NCBI GenBank assembly: GCA_031258505.1
Contig: JAIRMT010000148.1
Span: forward strand, 1 to 5,289
Length of the DNA stretch: 5,289 nt
Reading direction: 5' to 3'
Origin: Treponema sp.
Lineage (GTDB): Bacteria > Spirochaetota > Spirochaetia > Treponematales > Breznakiellaceae
The notes under the pieces were generated by a model. It did no database searches. It was not told the origin of the DNA and saw nothing but the letters and a program-made list of their open reading frames with translations. The position numbers and the translations under genes were made by a program. Of the stretch, positions 1 through 5,220 are shown one piece after another; within the stretch, counting starts at the first letter, position 1, and every line of letters starts with the position of its first letter.

Positions 1-3000
1 CATAACCTTGCAATACGTACGGCTGACGTTGGGGATTAGGATAGTCTTTAGATTACGGTCTTCTCTGGCGAATTTCACCTCATAAGGCTCACTCAGCGTC
101 CGTGTTATTACATTACCCGCCTCTTTTTGTCGCCGCGCCTGTACAGTCTCAATGAACGAGCGTACCCGTATCCGCAGGGGACCAGCAACATCGCTTTCAT
201 CGAGCTTGAGTATCAGCGGCGACTTACCAGCGATTTCATACAATAGCCGCGTTACTTCGTCAGTGAAGAGAGCGTCGTGTCCACAGCCAAAACTGAATAT
301 CTCGACGTATTCCAGCGCCGGATGCTCCGCTGCCAGTATCGCGCCGGATAAAAGGCGAGCATGATTACTGTTGGTTATGTCGATACGGGTCTTCGACAGG
401 TCAACCTCCTGCACACCGGGCAAAGCGTCTACGGTCAGCACTGGAATCCCCAGGCTGGTGAAGTAACGGGAAAGCTGATGATTCACCAGTTGGTCAAACT
501 GGTAGTGCCGTCCAGCCAGCACTACTGCAAAAGCCGTAGGATTGGTTTGCCGCGCCTTTTCAACACTGGCGAGGATGCGTTTAGCCTCAGCAAGCAGTTC
601 CGCGTTAAACGCCGCCAGCGCCTCGTCGCCTTGAGCAATGGCTTTGAGACAAATCTCTTCACTAATGCCAAACGTATTTTTGATATAACGACTGAGCTGG
701 TAATCACGGTCTTGCTGCTTAAACCAGTGAAAAATCGGCGTGTCAAACGGTGTACGCCAGCGCCGCTCAGGGTCATCAGAATACTTCACGACAAGGGGAT
801 AGCCCTTCAGTACCGGACAGGTGAAGGTACTCTGCGGCTCAGGGTTTTCTGATGGCAGGTGATTAAACAACGGCATAAACACACGGTCAACCTTACCGCT
901 GTTGTCAAACAGGTCGTGCAGATGTCCGTGCGCCAGCTTTGCCGGAAAGCACACAGTATCAGAGGCTACAAACGGAAGCCCAGTTTCAAACAGCTTTTTG
1001 GAACTGGGGCGCGAAATCTTTGTCTTAAAGCCAAGCGCGTGAAAAAAAGTTGTGAAGAACGGCATAGTGCGCCAGAAATCCAGCACTCGCGGCAGTCCAA
1101 TAACCATGTTTCGCGGCCTATCAACCAGAGTAAACTCATAATCCTTGAACAGGAGCTTCTCCCGCGTCTTAATCATGTCAGGAACAGCGTCCATGTCAGC
1201 GTTAATCTTCCGCAGTTTCTCGCGCAGCGCCGCATCTTTTGAGTCGCCCAACAGTTCGCCACGCTCACAGCGGTTGCCCGTAATCCACGTCTTCCCGTTA
1301 GAGAACGTAACAAGGGTGCGATTACAGTTATTGGCGCAGAAATGGCAGGTTACGTTTGATTCTTGGGTATACGTAAAAGTCTGTAAGGCGTCAAAGCCGA
1401 TGAAGCGCGATCGCGCGTTCTGCTGTCGCGGCTCATTGCCGACCTTTTCAGTAAGGCGTTTCTTGGTAAGCAGGGCAATGCCGATAGCGCCCATCTCGCC
1501 CGGATAGGGGGCGCGAACAACTTCTTTGCCGATGTACTGCTCCAGCGCCCGCAGTACCGCGTCATTCTTGAACGTACCGCCTTGTACCACAACCTCATCG
1601 CCAAGCGCGGAAAAGTTTGACAGGCGCACCACCTTAGTAAACACGTTTTCGACAATGGAACGGCACAAGCCAGCCATAATGTCATCCGCCTGTTTGCCGT
1701 TCTTTTGTTCTGTGATAATCGTACTGTTCATAAATACAGTGCAGCGACTCCCCAGTTCCGCTGGATGTTGAGCGTCAAAGGCGGCGGCAGCGATTTTTTC
1801 AAGCGGAATGTTGAGATTGGCGGCAAAGTTTTCAAGAAATGAGCCGCAGCCAGAGGAACAGGCTTCGTTTACCGTGATGTTGGTAACAACACCGTTGGTA
1901 ATGCTGATAGCCTTCATATCCTGCCCCCCAATGTCCAGTATAAAGCTGGCGCCCGGCGCATACTTCCGCGCCGCCTCAGCGTGCGCCACGGTTTCTACCG
2001 TGTGATAATCCGCGCCAAAGGCTTTATCAAAGAGCAGTTCCCCATAGCCAGTGGTTCCAAGCGCGATAATGTCGAGGTTCACGCCTTCATCGTCGTAGCG
2101 TTTCTTCATGTCGAGTAGGGCTTGCTTGATAACCTTGAGCGGTTCGCCCTTGTTGTTAGCATAAAAGCAGTCTACCACGATTTCGTTTTCGTCAAGCAGC
2201 ACAAACTTCGACGTGGTTGAACCAGCATCAATGCCAAGATAGACCCGCAAGGTATCGCCGCGCTGCGCTGTATGATGAGGCGGCGGCGGTAACTGGTGCC
2301 GTTTATCAAAGTCAGCGCGTTCCTGCGCTGTGGCAAAGTAGGCCGCGCCCCGCGTCGGCGCTTTATCACGAAGCTGCTCACGGAAATTGGACAGCGTGGC
2401 AAGCGCATCCTTCAGTCTAAAAGCCCTGGTGTTTTCATCTGAGGCTTTCATAAAAATCTCTTCTATAGATAAAGCCGCGCCATAAGCGATAAGCGTTTCG
2501 GGGTTTTCAGGGTGGATGATGTCATTGTCGCCAAGCCCCAGTCGCTCGGCAAAGACGCGAATGAGCGTAGGGTTAAACGTAAGCGGGCCGCCTTCAAAGA
2601 TGATGGGCGGCTTGAGTTCAAGACCCTGAGCAAGTCCGCCAATAGTTTGCTTGGCGATAGCGTGGAATGTTGACAGAGCAATATCCTCGCGCAGCCCGCC
2701 TTGATTGAGCAAGGGCTGTATATCAGTCTTGGCAAACACGCCGCAGCGACCAGATATGTCATAGACCGCCGTACCTTTTGCCGCCAGTGTCTCGAACTCC
2801 TCCACCGGAGTACGCAGCAGCGTGGCAACCTCATCAATGAACGCGCCAGTACCGCCTGCACAGCTCCCATTCATCCGCATATCCGACGCCACAAGCTGAC
2901 CGCTTACCTCGTCGTGGTAAAAAAATACAATCTTAGCATCCTGACCCCCAAGCTCAATGGCGACCCGCGCATGGGGGTAAAAGGCGCGCACCGCGACCGC

Positions 3001-3264
3001 GTTAGCAACGACCTCCTGCACAAAGTACGCCCCGATAGCATCAGCAATCGGTTTGCCGCCTGAACCGCAAACAGCAGCGAGGAATACGGCGTGGGGGAAC
3101 TGTTCCTGTACTTCAGCAAGCAGTTCCCTCGCTGTTTCCGACTGATAAGCGTTGTGCCGCCGGTAACGCGAAAACCGCGCCTTCTTCGTCAACGGGTCCA
3201 TAACAACAACCTTCACTGTTGTAGAACCCACATCAATTCCAAGCCTCAAAGTCTCTCTATTCAT
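1..3264 (-). CDS. Fused acyl-CoA dehydratase activase (BadF/HgdC-type ATPase, duplicated) with DUF2229 and HgdB-like region; C-terminus outside window
   Basis: The frame is open from ATG at 3264 to the left edge, 1088 codons, with no stop. Seen: ATPase domain 1 has the phosphate-binding motif GIDVGSTT (residues 9-16), ELGGQDAK (104-111), MNGSCAGGTGAF with Cys135, RCGVF with Cys174, and EGGP (224-227). Domain 2 repeats this order: GIDAGSTT (344-351), IGGQD (445-449), Cys469, SRCTVF with Cys508, and QGGT (561-564). Then follow a C-x2-C-x3-C-x18-C motif (Cys640, 643, 647, 666), GLPRVLDFW (723-731) and VCFPAK (Cys772), typical of DUF2229, and CPVLKGYP (Cys816) and FGCGHD (Cys994), as in HgdB-like dehydratase subunits. 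Known: HgdC-type activators are dimers that use ATP hydrolysis to push one low-potential electron from a [4Fe-4S] cluster into 2-hydroxyacyl-CoA dehydratases. Long fused homologues of roughly 1400 residues occur in anaerobes, so a few hundred residues are probably missing here. Inference: soluble cytoplasmic ATP-dependent electron-transfer protein; substrate unknown. The start is chosen because family members begin a few residues before GIDVGSTT. An in-frame ATG at 3351 would add 29 residues but lacks a good ribosome site. Confidence 0.94.
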   Translation of the reverse strand, partial: MNRETLRLGIDVGSTTVKVVVMDPLTKKARFSRYRRHNAYQSETARELLAEVQEQFPHAVFLAAVCGSGGKPIADAIGAYFVQEVVANAVAVRAFYPHARVAIELGGQDAKIVFFYHDEVSGQLVASDMRMNGSCAGGTGAFIDEVATLLRTPVEEFETLAAKGTAVYDISGRCGVFAKTDIQPLLNQGGLREDIALSTFHAIAKQTIGGLAQGLELKPPIIFEGGPLTFNPTLIRVFAERLGLGDNDIIHPENPETLIAYGAALSIEEIFMKASDENTRAFRLKDALATLSNFREQLRDKAPTRGAAYFATAQERADFDKRHQLPPPPHHTAQRGDTLRVYLGIDAGSTTSKFVLLDENEIVVDCFYANNKGEPLKVIKQALLDMKKRYDDEGVNLDIIALGTTGYGELLFDKAFGADYHTVETVAHAEAARKYAPGASFILDIGGQDMKAISITNGVVTNITVNEACSSGCGSFLENFAANLNIPLEKIAAAAFDAQHPAELGSRCTVFMNSTIITEQKNGKQADDIMAGLCRSIVENVFTKVVRLSNFSALGDEVVVQGGTFKNDAVLRALEQYIGKEVVRAPYPGEMGAIGIALLTKKRLTEKVGNEPRQQNARSRFIGFDALQTFTYTQESNVTCHFCANNCNRTLVTFSNGKTWITGNRCERGELLGDSKDAALREKLRKINADMDAVPDMIKTREKLLFKDYEFTLVDRPRNMVIGLPRVLDFWRTMPFFTTFFHALGFKTKISRPSSKKLFETGLPFVASDTVCFPAKLAHGHLHDLFDNSGKVDRVFMPLFNHLPSENPEPQSTFTCPVLKGYPLVVKYSDDPERRWRTPFDTPIFHWFKQQDRDYQLSRYIKNTFGISEEICLKAIAQGDEALAAFNAELLAEAKRILASVEKARQTNPTAFAVVLAGRHYQFDQLVNHQLSRYFTSLGIPVLTVDALPGVQEVDLSKTRIDITNSNHARLLSGAILAAEHPALEYVEIFSFGCGHDALFTDEVTRLLYEIAGKSPLILKLDESDVAGPLRIRVRSFIETVQARRQKEAGNVITRTLSEPYEVKFAREDRNLKTILIPNVSRTYCKVM

Positions 3265-3271
3265 AGAGAGA
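3252..3271. promoter_or_regulatory. Perfect palindrome over the activase start codon
   Basis: Two 9-base arms (3252-3260 and 3263-3271, TCTCTCTAT and ATAGAGAGA) are exact reverse complements around a 2-base centre. The activase ATG (3264-3262) lies in the middle, and the upstream arm touches the last base of the predicted -10 element. In mRNA it could form an 8-bp stem with a UGAA loop holding part of the AUG. In DNA it could be an operator. The symmetry is seen; the regulatory role is inferred. Confidence 0.5.
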
Positions 3272-3298
3272 TAATACTCGTTCCTTGAGCTTATGCAA
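3271..3298 (-). promoter_or_regulatory. Candidate sigma-70 promoter for the activase gene
   Basis: On the minus strand, TTGCAT (3298-3293) and TATTAT (3276-3271) are separated by 16 bases, with an A/T-rich tract just upstream (3307-3330). The start point expected about 7 bases after the -10 element falls at or next to the A of the ATG, so this promoter would give a leaderless or nearly leaderless mRNA. In keeping with that, no Shine-Dalgarno site has normal spacing; the nearest AAGGA ends about 17 bases before the ATG. Confidence 0.4.
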
Positions 3299-3336
3299 AG
3301 GGACTTAAAAGGTTTTTTATTTTTGCAAAGAATAGC

Positions 3337-3364
3337 GGGGACTTGCCGCATAGCAACAGTCCCC
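3337..3364 (-). terminator. Hairpin after the 222-aa gene, possible weak terminator
   Basis: GGGGACT and AGTCCCC form a 7-bp perfect stem (3337-3343 with 3358-3364) around a 14-base loop, starting about 18 bases past the stop codon of the 222-residue gene. The following minus-strand sequence is only loosely T-rich (TATTCTTTGC), so a classical terminator is not assured. A third segment, AAGTCCC (minus strand, 3306-3300), could replace the 3' arm. Confidence 0.4.
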
Positions 3365-3382
3365 ACAAACGATGAGAAAGGT

Positions 3383-4051
3383 TTAGCTGATAAAGGCTTC
3401 TTCCACTGGGGACCAGGGACCGGCCTCTCCTCGGCTGTTTTCGTAGCAAGAGGCGTAGTAGGCCGCCTGGCCCTTGTCTGCTTCGGTGTGGGTAACAACC
3501 AGGGTTGGCTTCCGGCTGAATTTCACTTTCGACAAGTCAGCCCCAGACGCTGGTTTTACGCCGCCCACCTGCCATGCGTAGCGCACCCCGTAAGCGTCCT
3601 CTGGCTTTGTTGTATCCCCATTCGCGTGGCTCACGGCTTTTACCTTATGCTCAAAATGATTGACCGAGTTTTCGACCACTGTAATAGGCTGGCTCGTGGG
3701 CGGGTTGTGGCGGGTCGGCGTGGCATCCTTTGGGTAAATCCCTAAGAACAACTTGTCGGTGTCGTCCATTTTTTTGTTGAAACGGATAGAGGAATTGGCG
3801 AAATTCCGTATCGCGTTAATGGCTTCTTTCTTAGCTTCGTCTTTAGCGAGCCGTTTTGTCGTGGAATTGTCCGCTTCATAGGCGTTCCGAGCAGTTAAGA
3901 AGCCGTTTACCTTGTCCAAAGTCGCTGTAACTTCGGTCTGGTCCCAGCCGAAGGCGGCTATTTTGATGGCATCCGCCAGTACCATTACCCATTTGAGACA
4001 TAAATCAACAAAACTCTGCTCCCTTTTGGGTACCCAATCCTGACTTTTCAT
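3383..4051 (-). CDS. Hypothetical protein, 222 aa, helical N-terminal half and fibronectin-like C-terminal part
   Basis: Function is not recognised. The start is well set: AAGGAGG (4064-4058) lies 6 bases before the ATG, and TAA is at 3385-3383. No signal peptide or strong membrane segment is seen. Residues 5-95 look alpha-helical, with WVPKREQSFVDLCLKW near the start, AAFGWDQTEV (32-41) and a lysine/alanine-rich helix at 66-86. Residues 103-123 are proline/threonine-rich, probably a linker. Residues 128-222 look beta-rich and end in YYASCYENSRGEAGPWSPVE (198-217), which resembles the last strands of fibronectin-III or Ig-like folds, where a GE.GPWS turn is common. From memory, unverified, similar proteins recur in gut Treponema and some Bacteroidetes. 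The gene stands alone: about 580 bp without a convincing gene upstream, and a hairpin plus promoter before the next gene. A binding or structural role is conceivable but unsupported. Confidence 0.85.
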   Translation of the reverse strand: MKSQDWVPKREQSFVDLCLKWVMVLADAIKIAAFGWDQTEVTATLDKVNGFLTARNAYEADNSTTKRLAKDEAKKEAINAIRNFANSSIRFNKKMDDTDKLFLGIYPKDATPTRHNPPTSQPITVVENSVNHFEHKVKAVSHANGDTTKPEDAYGVRYAWQVGGVKPASGADLSKVKFSRKPTLVVTHTEADKGQAAYYASCYENSRGEAGPWSPVEEAFIS

Positions 4052-4148
4052 GGCAATCCTCCTTGTTTAAGACGCGCCTCCGCGATTCCCGGACGCGCAT
4101 CTTATGATCTTAAAATATACATCTAACGTTTTTGGGCGCGCCCCTAGA
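4052..4148. other. Upstream region of the 222-aa gene, with GC palindrome
   Basis: This stretch holds the ribosome site (4058-4064), a short direct repeat GACGCGC at 4071-4077 and 4092-4098, and an AT-rich segment (4101-4133). Its minus strand contains the -10-like TATATT, but no matching -35 element is seen, so a local promoter is possible and weak. A perfect 10-bp palindrome, GGGCGCGCCC, sits at 4134-4143. It is not followed by a T-tract on either strand, so it is not a terminator. Confidence 0.4.
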
Positions 4149-4358
4149 GTTTCAGACATGCGTCTGAAAGTTTTAGACATGCGTCTGAAAGTTCAAGACA
4201 TGCGTCTGAAAGTTTTAGACATGCGTCTATCAATTCCAGACATGCGTCTGAAGCTCCAGACATGCGTCTAAAAGTTCAAGACGCATGTCTCAAAGTTCAA
4301 GACGCATGTCTCAAAGTTCCAGACATGCGTCTCAAAGTTCAAGACGCATGTCTGAAAC
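4149..4358. repeat. Array of ten 21-bp tandem repeats with flip-oriented cores
   Basis: A 12-base core starts at 4154, 4175, 4196, 4217, 4238, 4258, 4279, 4300, 4321 and 4342. The period is 21 in every step but one, which is 20. Seven cores read AGACATGCGTCT. The cores at 4279, 4300 and 4342 read AGACGCATGTCT, its exact reverse complement. The linkers (mostly a 9-base AAAGTT type) keep one orientation throughout. Each core has symmetric AGAC/GTCT arms. The outer ends are 17-base inverted copies of each other (4149-4165 and 4342-4358). Because 21 is a multiple of three, translation gives heptads such as DMRLKVQ and DACLKVQ, but no ribosome site supports a gene. The spacing of two helical turns would suit a protein-binding array; a minisatellite is the simpler alternative. 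Confidence 0.95.
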
Positions 4359-4397
4359 CTCATGGACCCATTGGGGCGTTCTCAGAAACGTCGCTTT

Positions 4398-4426
4398 ACT
4401 ATAAATCATTTTTAAAAATAGAGCAA
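4398..4426 (-). promoter_or_regulatory. Candidate promoter reading through the repeat array
   Basis: On the minus strand, TTGCTC (4426-4421) and TATAGT (4403-4398) are exactly 17 bases apart. The -10 matches consensus at 5 of 6 positions; the -35 keeps only TTG. The palindrome ATTTTTAAAAAT fills most of the spacer. Transcription starting near 4391 would cross the whole 21-bp array before reaching the 222-residue gene, giving a leader of about 340 bases. In AT-rich DNA such matches also arise by chance. Confidence 0.3.
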
Positions 4427-4541
4427 GAGGTGTTTTTTATATTTTTTGTCAAGATATCTTTCTAGCGCCTTGTCCACAGTATTTTTAAGCATGACCTGTT
4501 TCTTTTAGTAGTCTTGCGTCTGTTTTCAGATGTCCAACATA

Positions 4542-4574
4542 GGACAAGGGCTGACATACTGCCAGTCCTTGTCC
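4542..4574. repeat. 12-bp hairpin downstream of the lipoprotein terminator
   Basis: GGACAAGG (4542-4549) pairs with CCTTGTCC (4567-4574), and the stem continues through a G-T pair and CTG/CAG to a 9-base loop (4554-4562). The G-T pair would be a wobble only in plus-strand RNA. No T-run follows on either strand, so it does not look like an intrinsic terminator. It may be a backup structure for the lipoprotein transcript or part of a small RNA; nothing decides this. Confidence 0.45.
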
Positions 4575-4601
4575 CGCTGCAAAATGAGCTTGCTCCTTAA
4601 A

Positions 4602-4634
4602 AAACGATGATTGGCATCAAGCTAGTCATCGTTT
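4602..4634 (-). terminator. Intrinsic terminator of the lipoprotein gene
   Basis: On the minus strand AAACGATGA (4634-4626) and TCATCGTTT (4610-4602) form a perfect 9-bp stem around a 15-base loop, followed by a T-run ending at 4599. The 5' arm overlaps the first two bases of the TAA stop codon (4635-4633), so the gene and its terminator are packed together. Confidence 0.85.
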
Positions 4635-5049
4635 ACTTACGGTTGTATCCGCTTACCACATACTTGCCGTTCTCTTTTTTGGCCAGACGGACATCGTTAG
4701 CATTTACTTCGAGGACAACTGCGCCTTCAGTATTGCTTAAGGCTGAGCCTACCTGTAGAAGCCACCCTGTTTTAGGTTTGCCGAATTGCTCCGTAAGAAT
4801 CTTAACGGCTTCATCGTAGCTTATCGATAAAAGGTAATGGACCCCTTCTGAAGTTTCCGCTTTTTCCGAGTACGCGCATCCGCCGATATCGCTGCCTGAA
4901 TCTTTGAACGTTAGGGAATCGCCGCGTACGGTGTTACAGGACATGAACCCCGCTATGAGCAAGGCAAGCGCCAGCTCTGCCAACCTTCTTTGAATACTGC
5001 GTTTCTTCATTTTCCTCAGTATTCCCGCTAGAAACAATTTGCTTTTCAT
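4633..5049 (-). CDS. Putative small lipoprotein, 138 aa
   Basis: The product is not recognised beyond a likely export signal. GGAGG (5061-5057) is 7 bases from the ATG at 5049, which fixes this start; a TTG six bases further upstream (5055-5053) is too close to that site. The N-terminus has a short hydrophobic run, then KKRSIQRR, then a hydrophobic stretch LAELALALLIAGFM (23-36) ending in Ser37-Cys38. FMSC is a loose lipobox of the kind tolerated in spirochaetes, so the mature protein would start at Cys38 and be lipid-anchored. A second ATG at 5010 (residue 14) would give a classic 24-residue signal peptide, but its GAGG is only 3 bases away. The mature part (about 100 residues) is polar, with SYDEAVKILTEQFGKP near residues 78-93 and a C-terminal beta-like segment ending YVVSGYNRK. 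The small size fits a periplasm-facing lipoprotein of unknown role. It is followed directly by a terminator. Confidence 0.8.
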   Translation of the reverse strand: MKSKLFLAGILRKMKKRSIQRRLAELALALLIAGFMSCNTVRGDSLTFKDSGSDIGGCAYSEKAETSEGVHYLLSISYDEAVKILTEQFGKPKTGWLLQVGSALSNTEGAVVLEVNANDVRLAKKENGKYVVSGYNRK

Positions 5050-5056
5050 AAACAAA

Positions 5057-5061
5057 CCTCC
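5057..5061 (-). promoter_or_regulatory. Ribosome binding site deciding the lipoprotein start
   Basis: GGAGG on the minus strand is 7 bases before the ATG at 5049 and only 1 base before the TTG at 5055. It therefore supports the shorter 138-residue product. It is also much better placed than the GAGG at 5017-5014, 3 bases before the internal ATG at 5010. Confidence 0.75.
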
Positions 5062-5092
5062 ATGAACATACGTTTAATGCCCGCCGGCAAAA

Positions 5093-5100
5093 TTTATATA
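5093..5100 (-). promoter_or_regulatory. Possible -10 element for the lipoprotein gene
   Basis: Minus-strand TATATAAA about 45 bases before the lipoprotein ATG resembles a -10 box. No TTGACA-like element lies 16-18 bases upstream, so it is a weak candidate and the gene may be read from further upstream instead. Confidence 0.2.
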
Positions 5101-5160
5101 ACCGCCGTACGAGTGGTTTCTTCCATAGCCGCAACGCGGCGCGGAATACAAGGGGAAATA

Positions 5161-5220
5161 AAAGAAGACCACGTCTCCTGATACGGAGACACGAGTGCCT
5201 TCGACACTGGAGCCTTCTTC
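5161..5220 (-). ncRNA. Candidate structured RNA: 60-nt three-way junction
   Basis: Read as minus-strand RNA, bases 5220-5212 pair with 5169-5161 (P1, 9 bp). Bases 5208-5203 pair with 5199-5194 around a GAA loop (P2, 6 bp). Bases 5193-5185 pair with 5178-5170 around a six-base loop (P3, 9 bp). Apart from the loops, only three bases (5211-5209) are unpaired. Five of the 24 pairs are G-U on this strand and would be C-A mismatches on the other, which points to minus-strand transcription. U-rich sequence overlaps and follows the 3' side of P1, so P3 plus this tract could also act as a terminator, with P1 as the competing fold. It lies about 110 bases upstream of the lipoprotein start. It is not a riboswitch class that I recognise. 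Confidence 0.45.

Larger units (their letters stand above)
4359..4601. other. Intergenic region without a gene: AT-rich tract and lone repeats
   Basis: No convincing reading frame is seen on either strand. From 4398 to 4490 the DNA is strongly A/T-rich, with T-runs at 4432-4437 and 4442-4447 and a perfect palindrome ATTTTTAAAAAT at 4408-4419. CCTTGTCC occurs at 4469-4476 and 4567-4574, with its complement GGACAAGG between them at 4542-4549. TTGTCCACA at 4470-4478 is one base from a DnaA box. The region separates the terminator of the lipoprotein gene from the repeat array. Confidence 0.6.

Noticed and set aside
1..3264. Many open frames of 65-163 codons on both strands across this interval
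   Set aside because: All overlap the single long activase frame, whose motifs are clear. They are shadows of its codon bias.
4071..4098. GACGCGC at 4071 and 4092, in 21-bp phase with the array, as decayed repeat units
   Set aside because: Only three or four bases match the core, and the two intermediate phase positions show no similarity, so chance is adequate.
4149..4358. CRISPR array
   Set aside because: Linkers between cores are only 8-9 bases and nearly identical, so there are no unique spacers, and no cas gene is present.
4262..4465. A 67-codon plus-strand gene containing the repeats
   Set aside because: It has no ribosome site, its start lies inside a repeat unit, and the non-repeat tail reads through A/T-rich spacer DNA. 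Openness follows from the 21-bp period.
4470..4478. A functional chromosomal origin based on a DnaA box
   Set aside because: There is one imperfect box only, with no dnaA or dnaN nearby.
4515..4534. An outlying copy of the repeat (TGCGTCTG near 4515)
   Set aside because: It matches for eight bases only and lacks the linker and the rest of the core.
4933..5134. Minus-strand 66-codon frame overlapping the lipoprotein start
   Set aside because: It starts at TTG without a ribosome site and is out of frame with the supported lipoprotein gene.
5063..5182. Plus-strand 39-residue frame from ATG 5063
   Set aside because: No Shine-Dalgarno site precedes it, and it is antisense to the lipoprotein ribosome site and the better minus-strand frame.
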